Source: Clostridiales bacterium
Lineage (GTDB): Bacteria > Bacillota > Clostridia > Oscillospirales > Oscillospiraceae
Direction: 5' to 3'
Assembly: GCA_902363045.1 (NCBI GenBank)
Contig: CABIYX010000042.1
Span: forward strand, 1-24,586
Length of the DNA: 24,586 bases
The translations under genes and the position numbers were made by a program. Positions 14,246 to 22,190 of this stretch are shown piece by piece (within the stretch, counting starts at the first letter, position 1; the number at the start of each line of letters is the position of its first letter). The notes under the pieces were generated by a model that was given only the letters and a program-made list of their open reading frames with translations, did not search any database and was not told the DNA's origin.

Positions 14246-15322
14246 TTACAGCGCCTCCCGGATCCGGCGGCCCATCTCCTGGGTGCCGATGGTGGTCTCC
14301 CCCGCCTTGGCGATGTCGGCGGTCCGCCAGCCCTGGGCCAGCACCGTGTCCACCGCGTCCTCGATGGCCTGGGCCTCATCGGCCAGGTGGAAGGAGTACC
14401 GGAACATCATGGCCACAGACAGGATGGTGGCGATGGGATTGGCCTTGTCCTGGCCGGCAATGTCGGGGGCGGAGCCGTGGATGGGCTCATACAGGCCGGG
14501 GGCAGCGTCCCCGATGGAGGCGGAGGGCAGCAGTCCAATGGAGCCGGTAATCATGCTGGCTTCATCCGAGAGAATATCACCAAACATATTTTCCGTCACC
14601 ACCACATCGAACTGGGCGGGATCCCGGACAAGCTGCATAGCGGCGTTATCCACAAGTACATCCTCATACTCCACATCGGAGTACTCCTCCGCCAGGCGGT
14701 GCATGACGGAGCGCCACAGGCGGCTGGTCTCCAGCACGTTGGCCTTGTCTACACTGGACACCTTCCCCCGGCGCAGACGGGCCAATTCAAAGGCACGGCG
14801 GCCGATGCGCTCGATCTCCCGCTGGGAGTAGGCCATCCGGTCGGCGGCCTCCTCTCCCCTGTCCTCGGTCTGATAGCGCTCCCGCTTTCCGAAGTAGATG
14901 CCGCCGGTGAGCTCACGGACCATCATCAGATCGATCCCCTTCTCCGCCGTCTCCTTTTTCAGGGGGCAGGCGTCCGCCATGGCGGGGCGCAGGGCAGCGG
15001 GGCGAAGATTGGCGTACAGGCCCAGGTCCTTTCGGATGGACAGCAGGGCGGTCTCCGGCCGCTTCTCCGGGTTGGAGGCGTGGCCCCACTTAGGGCCGCC
15101 CACAGCGCCCAGGAGGACTGCGTCGCAGGCCTTACAGGCCTCGGCGGTGCCGTCGGGGTAGGACTTCCCCACCGCGTCGATGGCGCAGCCACCCATGAGC
15201 ACATCCGTGTAAGTGAAGGTATGGCCGAATTTTTCGCCGATGGCCTCCATAACCTTGACCGCCTCGCCCACCACCTCGGGGCCGATGCCGTCGCCCCGGA
15301 TCAGCGCAATTTTGTAGTTCAT
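14246..15322 (-). CDS. leuB: 3-isopropylmalate dehydrogenase
   Basis: A 358-aa NAD-dependent beta-decarboxylating dehydrogenase that oxidises 3-isopropylmalate in leucine synthesis. It shows the N-terminal IALIRGDGIGPEV, LLGAVGGPKW, the substrate loop RELTGGIYFG, the metal-binding DNAAMQLVRDP and NMFGDILSDEAS, and the cofactor loop HGSAPDIAGQDKANP. Its ATG overlaps the leuD stop by 4 nt (ATGA), with AGGAGTGG upstream, so translation is coupled. Length is normal. Confidence 0.96.
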   Translation of the reverse strand: MNYKIALIRGDGIGPEVVGEAVKVMEAIGEKFGHTFTYTDVLMGGCAIDAVGKSYPDGTAEACKACDAVLLGAVGGPKWGHASNPEKRPETALLSIRKDLGLYANLRPAALRPAMADACPLKKETAEKGIDLMMVRELTGGIYFGKRERYQTEDRGEEAADRMAYSQREIERIGRRAFELARLRRGKVSSVDKANVLETSRLWRSVMHRLAEEYSDVEYEDVLVDNAAMQLVRDPAQFDVVVTENMFGDILSDEASMITGSIGLLPSASIGDAAPGLYEPIHGSAPDIAGQDKANPIATILSVAMMFRYSFHLADEAQAIEDAVDTVLAQGWRTADIAKAGETTIGTQEMGRRIREAL

Positions 15323-15804
15323 TTTGCCACTCCTCTCGCCTTCAGGGAGTTGAGCAGGCCGCCGCTTTTGATGATCCCGTCAATAAACTCCGGGAAGGGC
15401 GCGGCCTGCCAGGTCTTGCCCTGCGTGGAATCGGTGATAACGCCGGTGGCAAAATCCACCTCTACCTGGTCCCCGGCCTGGATCTCCTCCGCCGCCTGAG
15501 CGCACTCCACGATGGGGAAGCCGATGTTGATGGCGTTGCGGTAGAAGATGCGGGCGAAGGAGGGGGCGATGACACACTTCACCCCGCAGGACTTGATGGC
15601 CAGGGGGGCGTGCTCCCGGCTGGAGCCGCAGCCGAAGTTGGGACCTGCCACGATGATGTCGCCCTCCTCCACGGTGGAAGCGAAGTCCGGGTCGATGTCC
15701 TCCATGCAGTGGGAGGCCAGAGCCGCCGGGGACGGGTCGTTCAGATGCCGGGCGGGGATGATCACGTCGGTGTCCACGTTGGCGCCGTACTTATATACTT
15801 TCAT
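15319..15804 (-). CDS. leuD: 3-isopropylmalate dehydratase small subunit
   Basis: A 161-aa small subunit of isopropylmalate isomerase, which works with LeuC. It has the swivel-domain motifs NVDTDVIIPARHL, GPNFGCGSSREHAP and FARIFYRNAINIGFP. I use ATG 15804, 11 nt from AAAGGA; GTG 15813 is only 2 nt from it. A palindromic repeat of about 110 bp separates it from leuC, which is unusual in this operon. Confidence 0.93.
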   Translation of the reverse strand: MKVYKYGANVDTDVIIPARHLNDPSPAALASHCMEDIDPDFASTVEEGDIIVAGPNFGCGSSREHAPLAIKSCGVKCVIAPSFARIFYRNAINIGFPIVECAQAAEEIQAGDQVEVDFATGVITDSTQGKTWQAAPFPEFIDGIIKSGGLLNSLKARGVAK

Positions 15805-15828
15805 AGGTTCCACAGTCCTTTCCGTTTG

Positions 15829-15945
15829 AATTAGGAATTAGGAATGAGTAGTTAGGAATTGATCGGCCTGTTGGAAGCTTTGATTCGTCCGGCGAAGCCG
15901 GACACATTGATTCCTCATCCCTAACTTCTTATTTCCTCATTGCGT
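15829..15945. repeat. Imperfect palindromic repeat inside leuC-leuD
   Basis: The arm 15840-15856 pairs with 15920-15937 (15 of 18 positions with one gap). Between them is a perfect GTCCGGC/GCCGGAC hairpin (15887-15893/15897-15903) with a GAA loop. The left arm also carries direct copies of AATTAGG. It looks like a small MITE- or REP-type insertion. Confidence 0.6.
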
Positions 15946-15962
15946 CTGAAACGTACAGCGCT

Positions 15963-17219
15963 TCAGGCGCGGGGATCGGCCACGCAGCCGGCCACAGCGG
16001 AGGCGGCGGCCACAGCGGGAGAGGCCAGAATGACCTCGCTGGTCACATGGCCCATGCGGCCCACAAAGTTGCGGTTGGTGGTGGAGACGGTGCGCTCCCC
16101 CTCCGCCATCACGCCCATGTGTCCGCCCAGGCAGGGTCCGCAGGTGGGGGTGGAGACGGCGCAGCCCGCCTGGATGAAGGTCTGGATCAGACCCTCCTTC
16201 ATGGCCTGGAGCACAATGTCCTGGGTGGCGGGGATGACGATGCAGCGCACCCCGTCGGCCACCCGTTTGCCCTGGAACACGGCGGCGGCGGCCCGCAGGT
16301 CGCTGATGCGGCCGTTGGTGCAGGAGCCGATGACCACCTGCTGGATGGGCAGTCCGGCCACCTCACCCACGGTCTTGGTGTTCTCCGGCAGATGGGGCAT
16401 AGCCACAGTGGGCTCCAGAGCATTCAGGTCGATGACCACTTCGCTGGCATAGACGGCGTCTGGATCGGCCTGGAAGGCCTCGCAGGGGCGGTCCACCCGG
16501 CCGTTGATGTACTCCATGGTCTTTTCATCCACGGGGAAAATCCCGTTCTTGCCGCCGACCTCGATGGCCATGTTGGAGATAGTGAAGCGGTCGTCCATGG
16601 ACAGAGAGGACACCCCCTCCCCGGTGAACTCCAGGGACTGATACAGGGCGCCGTCCACGCCGATCCGACCGATCAGGTGGAGGATGACGTCCTTGCCGCT
16701 GACCATGGGCTGGAGTTTTCCCTTCAGCACCACCTTGATGGCAGCGGGGACCTTGAACCACAGCAGGCCGGTAACCATGGCGGCAGCCATATCCGTAGAG
16801 CCGATGCCGGTGGAGAAGGCCCCCAGCGCCCCATAGGTACAGGTGTGGGAGTCGGCGCCCACGATGATCTCTCCGGGGGCGCACAGGCCCTTCTCCGGCA
16901 GGAGGGCGTGCTCCACGCCCATCTGGCCCACATCGAAGAAATTGGTGATCTGATGCTTATGGGCAAAATTCCGGGCCTGGAGGCACAGTTCCGCGGATTT
17001 GATGTCCTTGCAGGGCGTATAGTGGTCCAGAACGATGGAGATCTTGTCCCGGTCAAAGACCCGGGTGAAGCCGGCCTTTTCAAACTCGGTGATGGCCACC
17101 GGTGTGGTGATGTCGTTGCCCAGCACCATGTCCACCTTGGCCTCGATCAACTGACCCACCTCCACGGTATCCAACCCGGCGTGCTTGGCCAGGATCTTCT
17201 GTGTCATTGTCATTCCCAT
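15963..17219 (-). CDS. leuC: 3-isopropylmalate dehydratase large subunit
   Basis: A 418-aa aconitase-family subunit that isomerises 2- to 3-isopropylmalate with a 4Fe-4S cluster. The cluster cysteines are in VIGSCTNGR and [30 protein letters not shown] is the family signature. The size fits the shorter type of LeuC common in anaerobes. ATG 17219 has AGGAGG 8 nt upstream. It heads the order leuC-leuD-leuB; leuA is not in the window. Confidence 0.95.
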   Translation of the reverse strand: MGMTMTQKILAKHAGLDTVEVGQLIEAKVDMVLGNDITTPVAITEFEKAGFTRVFDRDKISIVLDHYTPCKDIKSAELCLQARNFAHKHQITNFFDVGQMGVEHALLPEKGLCAPGEIIVGADSHTCTYGALGAFSTGIGSTDMAAAMVTGLLWFKVPAAIKVVLKGKLQPMVSGKDVILHLIGRIGVDGALYQSLEFTGEGVSSLSMDDRFTISNMAIEVGGKNGIFPVDEKTMEYINGRVDRPCEAFQADPDAVYASEVVIDLNALEPTVAMPHLPENTKTVGEVAGLPIQQVVIGSCTNGRISDLRAAAAVFQGKRVADGVRCIVIPATQDIVLQAMKEGLIQTFIQAGCAVSTPTCGPCLGGHMGVMAEGERTVSTTNRNFVGRMGHVTSEVILASPAVAAASAVAGCVADPRA

Positions 17220-17281
17220 ATAAAAAACCTCCTGTCGGCTGTCGGCAATTCCGTTGCTTGTCCCACAGTATGCCAGACCCC

Positions 17282-17311
17282 TTGCGAAAAGAATGTAAAC
17301 TATGTTACAAT
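17282..17311 (+). promoter_or_regulatory. Promoter of the Crp/Fnr-family gene
   Basis: TTGCGA (17282-17287) and TACAAT (17306-17311) are 18 nt apart. A CRP-like dyad covers the spacer and part of the -10 box. Confidence 0.6.
17294..17309. promoter_or_regulatory. CRP-like operator TGTAA-N6-TTACA
   Basis: The arms TGTAA (17294-17298) and TTACA (17305-17309) have the geometry of a CRP-family site (TGTGA-N6-TCACA in E. coli). It lies between leuC and the Crp/Fnr-family gene and could serve both. Confidence 0.6.
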
Positions 17312-17340
17312 TTAAAAAATTTCTTTGCGAGGTGCGTGCT

Positions 17341-17970
17341 ATGGATCTCTCTCTGGATTTTCCTTCTCAGCTGTGGGCGCCGTTTGCCCTGAGCCGTCCC
17401 CCCATCCGGTGCTCCGCCGGCTACCTCATCTACCTCCAGAATACTGAGGCCACCTGCTTCTACTACCTGAAAAGCGGCCGGGTCAAAAGCTATATCCAGT
17501 CCGCCGACGGGGCGGAGCGGGTACTGAATATCTATCCCGCGGGCAGCCTGTTCGGCGAGGCGTCCTTCTTTGACGAGCTCCCCCGAGTCTCCTCCGCTGT
17601 GGCCCTATCCCCCTGTGAACTGGTCCCCATCGACCGGGAGCTGGCTGCCCAGGCGGTGTCCAGGGACCCGGAGCTGGCCCTGTCCATGATGAAATACCTG
17701 GCCCGGACGGTGCGCCTGCTGTCCGAGCAGCTGGACGCCATGGCCTTTCGCCCGGCGGAGTGGCGGATCGCCCGGTACCTCCTCTCCCTATCCCCCTCCG
17801 GCGGGCCGGTGCAATGCACCCAGGAGGACATCGCCGCCGCGGTGTCCGCCAGCCGGGTCACCGTCAGCCGGATTTTGAACCGGTGGGTGCGCGGCGGTAC
17901 GGTGGCGCTGCAATACCGCAGCATCCTGCTCCGGGACCCCGCCGCCCTGGAGGAGCTGTGCCGTGGTTGA
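17341..17970 (+). CDS. Crp/Fnr-family transcription regulator
   Basis: A 209-aa regulator with an N-terminal cyclic-nucleotide-binding-type beta-roll (about residues 20-115, including [17 protein letters not shown] and [19 protein letters not shown]), a dimer helix and a C-terminal winged helix-turn-helix ([23 protein letters not shown], about residues 160-182). No Fnr-type N-terminal cysteine cluster is seen. The ligand is unknown. ATG 17341 has GAGGTG 6 nt upstream, so I prefer it to ATG 17302. It diverges from leuC, and a likely operator lies in its own promoter. Confidence 0.85.
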   Translation: MDLSLDFPSQLWAPFALSRPPIRCSAGYLIYLQNTEATCFYYLKSGRVKSYIQSADGAERVLNIYPAGSLFGEASFFDELPRVSSAVALSPCELVPIDRELAAQAVSRDPELALSMMKYLARTVRLLSEQLDAMAFRPAEWRIARYLLSLSPSGGPVQCTQEDIAAAVSASRVTVSRILNRWVRGGTVALQYRSILLRDPAALEELCRG

Positions 17971-17999
17971 GATCAACATACCTGTTACATAGATTTTAC

Positions 18000-18028
18000 T
18001 TGATATTTTTGGCCGGACAGGTTACAAT
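18000..18028 (+). promoter_or_regulatory. Sigma-A promoter of mgtE
   Basis: TTGATA (18000-18005) and TACAAT (18023-18028) are 17 nt apart. The expected transcript start is near 18035, giving a leader of about 250 nt. Confidence 0.75.
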
Positions 18029-18034
18029 AAACCA

Positions 18035-18283
18035 CAGCGGGTCTCACCGCAGCGTTTAAACGCTTATGACAGAATAAGGCAGGTGAATAGAATGGACGGC
18101 TGTGACAGTCATAGTCGAAGGATCAGCATGGGATCAGAAACCAGGAGTCTGGCGTCCCTTGAGGGCGGCGCGGCGCCGCAGTCCGGTCTGTTCTCCGTCA
18201 GCCCGGTTGTTTTGACGCGTCCCTGACGCCTGTTTTCCGCTTCCGATCCCATGCAGCAGAACATGGAAAAGGAGGCACTGCAC
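18035..18283 (+). promoter_or_regulatory. Structured mgtE leader, possible metal-sensing RNA
   Basis: The leader holds GCGG/CCGC (18037-18050), the 14-bp palindrome AGCGTTTAAACGCT (18051-18064) and a long-range closing stem CATGGGATC/GATCCCATG (18127-18135/18245-18253). Inside that stem are GGCGTC/GACGCC (18151-18156/18225-18230) and GCGGCG/CGCCGC (18165-18170/18174-18179). The closing stem ends 16 nt before the mgtE ribosome binding site. Genes for MgtE transporters are often controlled by the M-box Mg2+ riboswitch, but I do not see the M-box core sequences. Confidence 0.5.
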
Positions 18284-19711
18284 ATGGAGCAGAATATGAA
18301 CAGAGCGGTGGAGAGCATGGTCTCCGCCAAGCCTGACTACACCGGCGAGATCATCGCCATCATCCGCAGCCCCATCTCTCCCAGCGTGATGCGGGAGCGT
18401 CTGGAGGACTACCATGAAAAAGACATTGCGGAGGTCCTTCCGGCCCTGACCTCTGCCGAGCGGAAAAAGCTGTACCGTATTTTGGAGCCGGATATGCTCT
18501 CCAACATCCTGGAGCGTGTGGAGGGCGCGGAGGCCGGCGCTTACCTGACCGAGATGGACCTGCGCAAGGCGGCCCAGGTGGTGGAGCGCATGGAGTCCGA
18601 CTCCGCCCTGGAGATCCTCTCCCGGCTGGACCGGGATCAGAAAAGCAATCTCATCGAATGTATGGATGAGACCTCCCAAAAAGAGCTTGCGCTGATGGCG
18701 TCCTTTGACGAGGATGAGATCGGCAGCAAAATGACCACAAACTATATTTCCATTCAGACGGGCCTCACGGTGAAGCAGGCCATGAGCGCCCTGATCCAGC
18801 AGGCGTCTGAGAACGACAACATCTCCACCCTCTTCGTCTCCGATCAGAGCGGCGTGTTCTGCGGGGCCATCGATCTGAAGGAACTGATCATTGCCCGGCC
18901 AGACACGGAATTTTCCTCGCTGATCATGACCTCCTACCCATACGTCTATGGCCATGAGTCCATTGATGACTGCATCGAGCGGCTGAAGGACTACTCTGAG
19001 GATCTGGTCCCTGTTCTGGACAACCAGAACCGCCTGCTGGGCGTGATCACCGCCCAGAGCATCATTCAGGTCGTGGATGACGAGATGGGCGAGGACTACG
19101 CCATGCTGGCCGGTCTGACCGCGGAGGAGGACCTGGCAGAGCCTCTGGGGCAGAGCATGAAAAAGCGCCTCCCCTGGCTGTTCGTCCTGCTGGCTCTGGG
19201 GCTGGTGGTGTCCTCCGTAGTGGGCGTCTTTGAACAGGTGGTGTCCCAGCTCCCGCTGATCATGAGCTTCCAGTCCCTGATCCTGGACATGGCGGGCAAC
19301 GTGGGCACCCAGTCCCTGGCCGTGACCATCCGGGTGCTGATGGACGAAAATCTGACCGCCCGGCAGAAGTTCGGTCTTGTTGTGAAGGAGATGCGGATCG
19401 GTTTTGCCAACGGCCTTCTCCTCGGGGCGGCCTCCTTCGGGGCCATCGGTCTGTTCATCTGGGCGGTCAAGGGCAAGGGCCTGTGGGCCTCCTTTGCCAT
19501 CTCCGGCTGCATCGGCGTCTCTCTGCTGCTGGCCATGGTGATCTCCAGCGCGGTGGGCACCCTGATCCCCCTCTTTTTCAAAAAGATCCATGTGGATCCC
19601 GCAGTGGCCTCCGGGCCCCTGATCACCACGGTGAACGACCTGGTGGCGGTGGTGTCCTACTACGGGCTCAGCTGGGTATTCCTGCTCCAGGTCATGCACC
19701 TGGCGGGGTGA
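18284..19711 (+). CDS. mgtE: MgtE-family magnesium transporter
   Basis: A 475-aa Mg2+ channel. The N-terminal superhelical domain (about residues 30-130), a CBS pair (about 130-260) and five C-terminal membrane helices (about 290-475) follow the family order. GNVGTQSLAVTIRV is the conserved pore segment and DLVAVVSYYGLS the last helix region. In known members the cytosolic domains close the pore when Mg2+ is high. I choose ATG 18284, 8 nt after AAGGAGG; ATG 18251 lies inside the leader stem and has no such site. Confidence 0.93.
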   Translation: MEQNMNRAVESMVSAKPDYTGEIIAIIRSPISPSVMRERLEDYHEKDIAEVLPALTSAERKKLYRILEPDMLSNILERVEGAEAGAYLTEMDLRKAAQVVERMESDSALEILSRLDRDQKSNLIECMDETSQKELALMASFDEDEIGSKMTTNYISIQTGLTVKQAMSALIQQASENDNISTLFVSDQSGVFCGAIDLKELIIARPDTEFSSLIMTSYPYVYGHESIDDCIERLKDYSEDLVPVLDNQNRLLGVITAQSIIQVVDDEMGEDYAMLAGLTAEEDLAEPLGQSMKKRLPWLFVLLALGLVVSSVVGVFEQVVSQLPLIMSFQSLILDMAGNVGTQSLAVTIRVLMDENLTARQKFGLVVKEMRIGFANGLLLGAASFGAIGLFIWAVKGKGLWASFAISGCIGVSLLLAMVISSAVGTLIPLFFKKIHVDPAVASGPLITTVNDLVAVVSYYGLSWVFLLQVMHLAG

Positions 19712-19729
19712 AGTCATTTAGAACAGCAT

Positions 19730-19765
19730 CAGGGGCAGAGGCTCTCCTCTGCCCCTGCTTTTATC
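19730..19765 (+). terminator. mgtE terminator
   Basis: A 12-bp stem CAGGGGCAGAGG/CCTCTGCCCCTG (19730-19741/19746-19757) with a CTCT loop is followed by CTTTTAT. Confidence 0.85.
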
Positions 19766-19781
19766 TTTGGAGGGAAGAACT

Positions 19782-20522
19782 GTGGACCATAGAAAGATCA
19801 GCCTGTTTGACGGCTGGGAGGAGACCATTGTCTGGACCTGCCTTCAGGGGCACATGGGGCAGGTCATGACCGAGGGCGGGCCCCCGCCGGTGAGCGCCCT
19901 GTGCGCCGTGGGGGATTTCTGTTTTCTGGCGGGCCTTCCCTCCCGGACCTTGGCCTCCCAGGCGGACCGCCCCATTCTGATCCCCCGGACATCGGACTGG
20001 GAGCCGGTGATCCGGTCCGTCTGGGGGACGCGGGCCGCCCCCTTCCTCCGCTACGCCATCCGCAAGGAGCCGGATGTCTTTGACCGGGGCTGGCTGACAG
20101 ACTGCGCCGCCGCCCTGCCGGCGGGGGTCGGCCTCTCCCCCATCCGCGCCGACCATGTCCCACTCCTGATGTCCCAGCCATGGTCCAGGGATCTGTGCGG
20201 TAATTTTCAGGACGGAGCGGATTTTGCCCGCCGGGGGCTGGGCGTGCTGGCCCTGCGGGACGGCATCCCTGTGGCCGGAGCCTCGTCCTATACCGTCTAT
20301 GACGGCGGCATCGAGATCGAGATCGACACCAGGCCGGACGTCCGCCGCCTGGGTCTGGCCCTGGCCTGTGGGGCGCGGCTCATTCTGGACTGCCTGGACC
20401 GGGGCCTGTACCCCAGCTGGGATGCCCATGACCTGCGCTCTGTGGCCCTGGCGGAAAAGCTGGGCTATCATCTGGACCGGCCCTATCAGGCCTTCCTGCT
20501 GGAAACGCCTTCTCCCCCTTAA
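19782..20522 (+). CDS. GNAT-family acetyltransferase
   Basis: A 246-aa protein of the larger GNAT type that includes ZmaR-like proteins. The C-terminal half holds the acetyl-CoA fold: GASSYTVYDGGIEIEIDTRPDVRRLGLALACGARLI, then the segment YPSWDAHDLRSVALAEKLGY. The substrate is unknown; relatives confer self-resistance in some species, but this cannot be inferred here. GTG 19782 has GGAGGG 7 nt upstream and is preferred to TTG 19767. The mgtE terminator just upstream suggests separate transcription. Confidence 0.8.
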   Translation: MDHRKISLFDGWEETIVWTCLQGHMGQVMTEGGPPPVSALCAVGDFCFLAGLPSRTLASQADRPILIPRTSDWEPVIRSVWGTRAAPFLRYAIRKEPDVFDRGWLTDCAAALPAGVGLSPIRADHVPLLMSQPWSRDLCGNFQDGADFARRGLGVLALRDGIPVAGASSYTVYDGGIEIEIDTRPDVRRLGLALACGARLILDCLDRGLYPSWDAHDLRSVALAEKLGYHLDRPYQAFLLETPSPP

Positions 20523-20532
20523 AACAGAACAG

Positions 20533-20578
20533 CGCCTGCTGAACGGCCCACACAGCCGCCCAGCAGGCGTCTTTTTAT
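20533..20578 (+). terminator. Terminator of the GNAT gene
   Basis: CGCCTGCTG/CAGCAGGCG (20533-20541/20561-20569) with a 19-nt loop is followed by CTTTTTAT. The M23-remnant pseudogene stops just beyond it on the other strand. Confidence 0.7.
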
Positions 20579-20580
20579 CC

Positions 20581-20833
20581 TCAGCGGATGTCGGTCACGG
20601 TTTGCTCCAGATAGCTCAGCGGGTCCTGTGCCGCGCCGTCCAGCGCCACCTCGAAGTGGAGATGGGGGCCGGTGCTCTGGCCGGTGCTGCCCACCCGCCC
20701 GATGGGGTCGCCGGTCCGGACCTGCTCGCCTCCAGCGGACCAGCTCGTGGGTCAGGACCCCTCCCACTGCTCCGGACTCAGCTCCCGCCCCGGAGAGAGA
20801 CAGGAAGAGCAGGCGGAGCAGACCGTCAACCAT
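20581..20833 (-). pseudogene. Collapsed M56/M23 metallopeptidase gene beside blaI
   Basis: The ATG at 20833 overlaps the blaI stop by 8 nt, the usual blaI-blaR1 junction, and starts a BlaR1-like first membrane helix (MVDGLLRLLFLSLSG). After about 15 residues this similarity ends. In another frame the 3' part encodes the end of an M23 (LytM) peptidase: TSWSAGGEQVRTGDPIGRV, then STGPHLHFEV with the HxH zinc motif, ending LSYLEQTVTDIR at the TGA 20581-20583. An intact M56/M23 protein would need several hundred more codons. I infer a large internal deletion plus a frame change. No working product is expected. Confidence 0.75.
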
Positions 20834-21215
20834 GGTCCTGTTCCTCCTCCGGATAGAGGACGGTGCACAGCTCCGCCAGATCCTCCCGGCTCAGTTGGGA
20901 CCGCTCCACCAGGGCGGCCACCAGGCTCCGGGCGCTGCCCAGGTACACCTTATCGATCAGGGAGCGGGTGGACCAGATCTGGTACTCCCGACGGGAGAGC
21001 AGGGGCCGGTAATAAAACACCTCCCGTTTCTCCGCCTCCACCGCCTTCTTTTCACACAGGCGGCGCAGGAGCGTCTTGACTGTGGAGCCATCCCAGCTGT
21101 GGGACTGCTCCAGCGCCCCCCGTACATCCGCGATGGGCATGGGTCCCTCCGCCTGCCACAGCACCTCCAGTACATCCAGCTCCGCGCCGGAGATCCTTGC
21201 CGCTAGTTCCTTCAT
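20826..21215 (-). CDS. BlaI/MecI-family repressor
   Basis: A 129-aa winged-helix repressor: ISGAELDVLEVLWQAEGPMPIADVRGAL and SWDGSTVKTLLRRLCEKKAVEAEKREVFYYRPL are the typical DNA-binding parts, followed by the C-terminal dimer helices. The family binds TACA-NN-TGTA sites and is inactivated by a BlaR1-type membrane peptidase. That partner gene is degraded here, so release from repression would need another route. ATG 21215 has AGGAGGGATC upstream. Length is normal. Confidence 0.9.
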   Translation of the reverse strand: MKELAARISGAELDVLEVLWQAEGPMPIADVRGALEQSHSWDGSTVKTLLRRLCEKKAVEAEKREVFYYRPLLSRREYQIWSTRSLIDKVYLGSARSLVAALVERSQLSREDLAELCTVLYPEEEQDHG

Positions 21216-21270
21216 GTCTGATCCCTCCTGAAAATTCCCCTATACTCAGTGTCCCTCGGCCTGAATGAGT

Positions 21271-21306
21271 GACAGCTGTAACCTGTGTATTTAGGTTACA
21301 ACTGTC
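21271..21306. promoter_or_regulatory. Two BlaI-type operator boxes
   Basis: GACAGCTGTA (21271-21280) and TACAACTGTC (21297-21306) each resemble the BlaI/MecI site TACA-NN-TGTA and are inverted copies of each other at 9 of 10 positions. Together they form a dyad with the arms TGTAACCT/AGGTTACA. They lie 55-90 bp upstream of blaI and upstream of the divergent amidase gene. Confidence 0.65.
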
Positions 21307-21321
21307 ATCTCATTTTGTCAA
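21293..21321 (-). promoter_or_regulatory. Likely blaI promoter
   Basis: On the - strand TTGACA (21316-21321) and TAACCT (21293-21298) are 17 nt apart. The right-hand BlaI-type box covers the weak -10 and part of the spacer, as expected for self-repression. Confidence 0.5.
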
Positions 21322-21427
21322 GCCCCTGAGCCTATTTTTTACAAAGGGTACGCAAGGTGCCGGCATCCGGGGCACCGAAGCCCGCTCCCCGGCATAGGAT
21401 ACAAACAAACGGGAGGTATTGTAACTT

Positions 21428-22168
21428 ATGCCAATCATCTATCTATCTCCTTCCACTCAGGAGAAAAACGAATATGTCAACGGCGGGACCGAGGAGCAGT
21501 ATATGAACCTGCTGGCAGACAAGATGATCCCCTACCTGGACGCTTCCGGCATCCGGTACACCCGAAACACACCAGACATGACAGCCGCTTCCTCCATCGC
21601 CGCCTCCAACAGGGGAAACTATGACCTCCACCTGGCTCTGCACTCCAACGCCGCACCGGAGGGGCGGTACGGCCAGGCGCGGGGGATCCTGGTGTTCTAC
21701 TATCCGGGCAGTCAGGAGGGCGAGCGGGCGGCCACCATCATCGCCAATAATCTGAAGGAGATCTATCCCCTTCCGGAGCTGGTCCAGGCACAGCCCACCA
21801 CCACCATAGGCGAGGTGCGCCGGGTCCGGGCCCCGTCCGCATTTCTGGAGCTGGGCTACCACGACAATCCGGAGGACGCGGCGTGGATCAAAAGCAGTCT
21901 GGACGCGGTGGCGAAAAATCTGGTCATGTCTCTCACCGACTACTTTGACATCCCGTTTCTGCTGCCGCAGCCAAGCCGCCCCGGGCAGGTGGATGTGGAC
22001 TGGGGCGTGCTGAACATCCGGGCCAGGCCGGAGCTGGGCGCCCCCATCCTGGTCCAGGCCCCTGACGGCGCGCCGCTGACCGTTCTGAACAGCACCGGAG
22101 ACTGGTATCTGGTGGACTACTACGGAACAGTGGGCTACGCCAGACAGGATTTTATCACATTGACCTGA
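21428..22168 (+). CDS. Amidase_3-type cell wall hydrolase with SH3 domain
   Basis: A 246-aa protein with an N-terminal Amidase_3-like domain (residues 1-175) and a C-terminal bacterial SH3 domain (about 188-246, GVLNIRARPELGAPIL...GYARQDFI). It should cut the MurNAc-L-Ala bond. The usual first zinc motif (AGHGG) is replaced by YLSPSTQEKN; the Glu of NGGTEEQYMNL, the His of LALHSNAAP and the late Glu of LELGYHD remain. No signal peptide is seen, which fits release in the mother cell, export by another route or a phage-like origin. GGGAGGT lies about 10 nt upstream of the ATG. It is 22 nt before the LysM/GH18 gene. Confidence 0.78.
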   Translation: MPIIYLSPSTQEKNEYVNGGTEEQYMNLLADKMIPYLDASGIRYTRNTPDMTAASSIAASNRGNYDLHLALHSNAAPEGRYGQARGILVFYYPGSQEGERAATIIANNLKEIYPLPELVQAQPTTTIGEVRRVRAPSAFLELGYHDNPEDAAWIKSSLDAVAKNLVMSLTDYFDIPFLLPQPSRPGQVDVDWGVLNIRARPELGAPILVQAPDGAPLTVLNSTGDWYLVDYYGTVGYARQDFITLT

Positions 22169-22190
22169 CTCCGCCGGAAAGGAGATTTTT

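Noticed and set aside
17302..17340. Upstream ATG of the Crp/Fnr-family gene at 17302
   Set aside because: It falls within the CRP-like dyad and -10 box and lacks a ribosome binding site.
18035..18283. M-box or yybP-ykoY riboswitch
   Set aside because: The conserved core sequences of these classes could not be found by eye; only the structure and gene context support a riboswitch, so the class is left open.
18251..18283. Upstream ATG of mgtE at 18251
   Set aside because: It lies inside the closing stem of the leader and has no ribosome binding site, while ATG 18284 has AAGGAGG at 8 nt.
20720..20833. HELVRW in the frame of the blaI-adjacent ATG, resembling an M56 zinc motif
   Set aside because: The same DNA in the M23 frame gives TSWSAGGEQV, which continues into the clear M23 end. 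The HELVRW string is probably a shadow.
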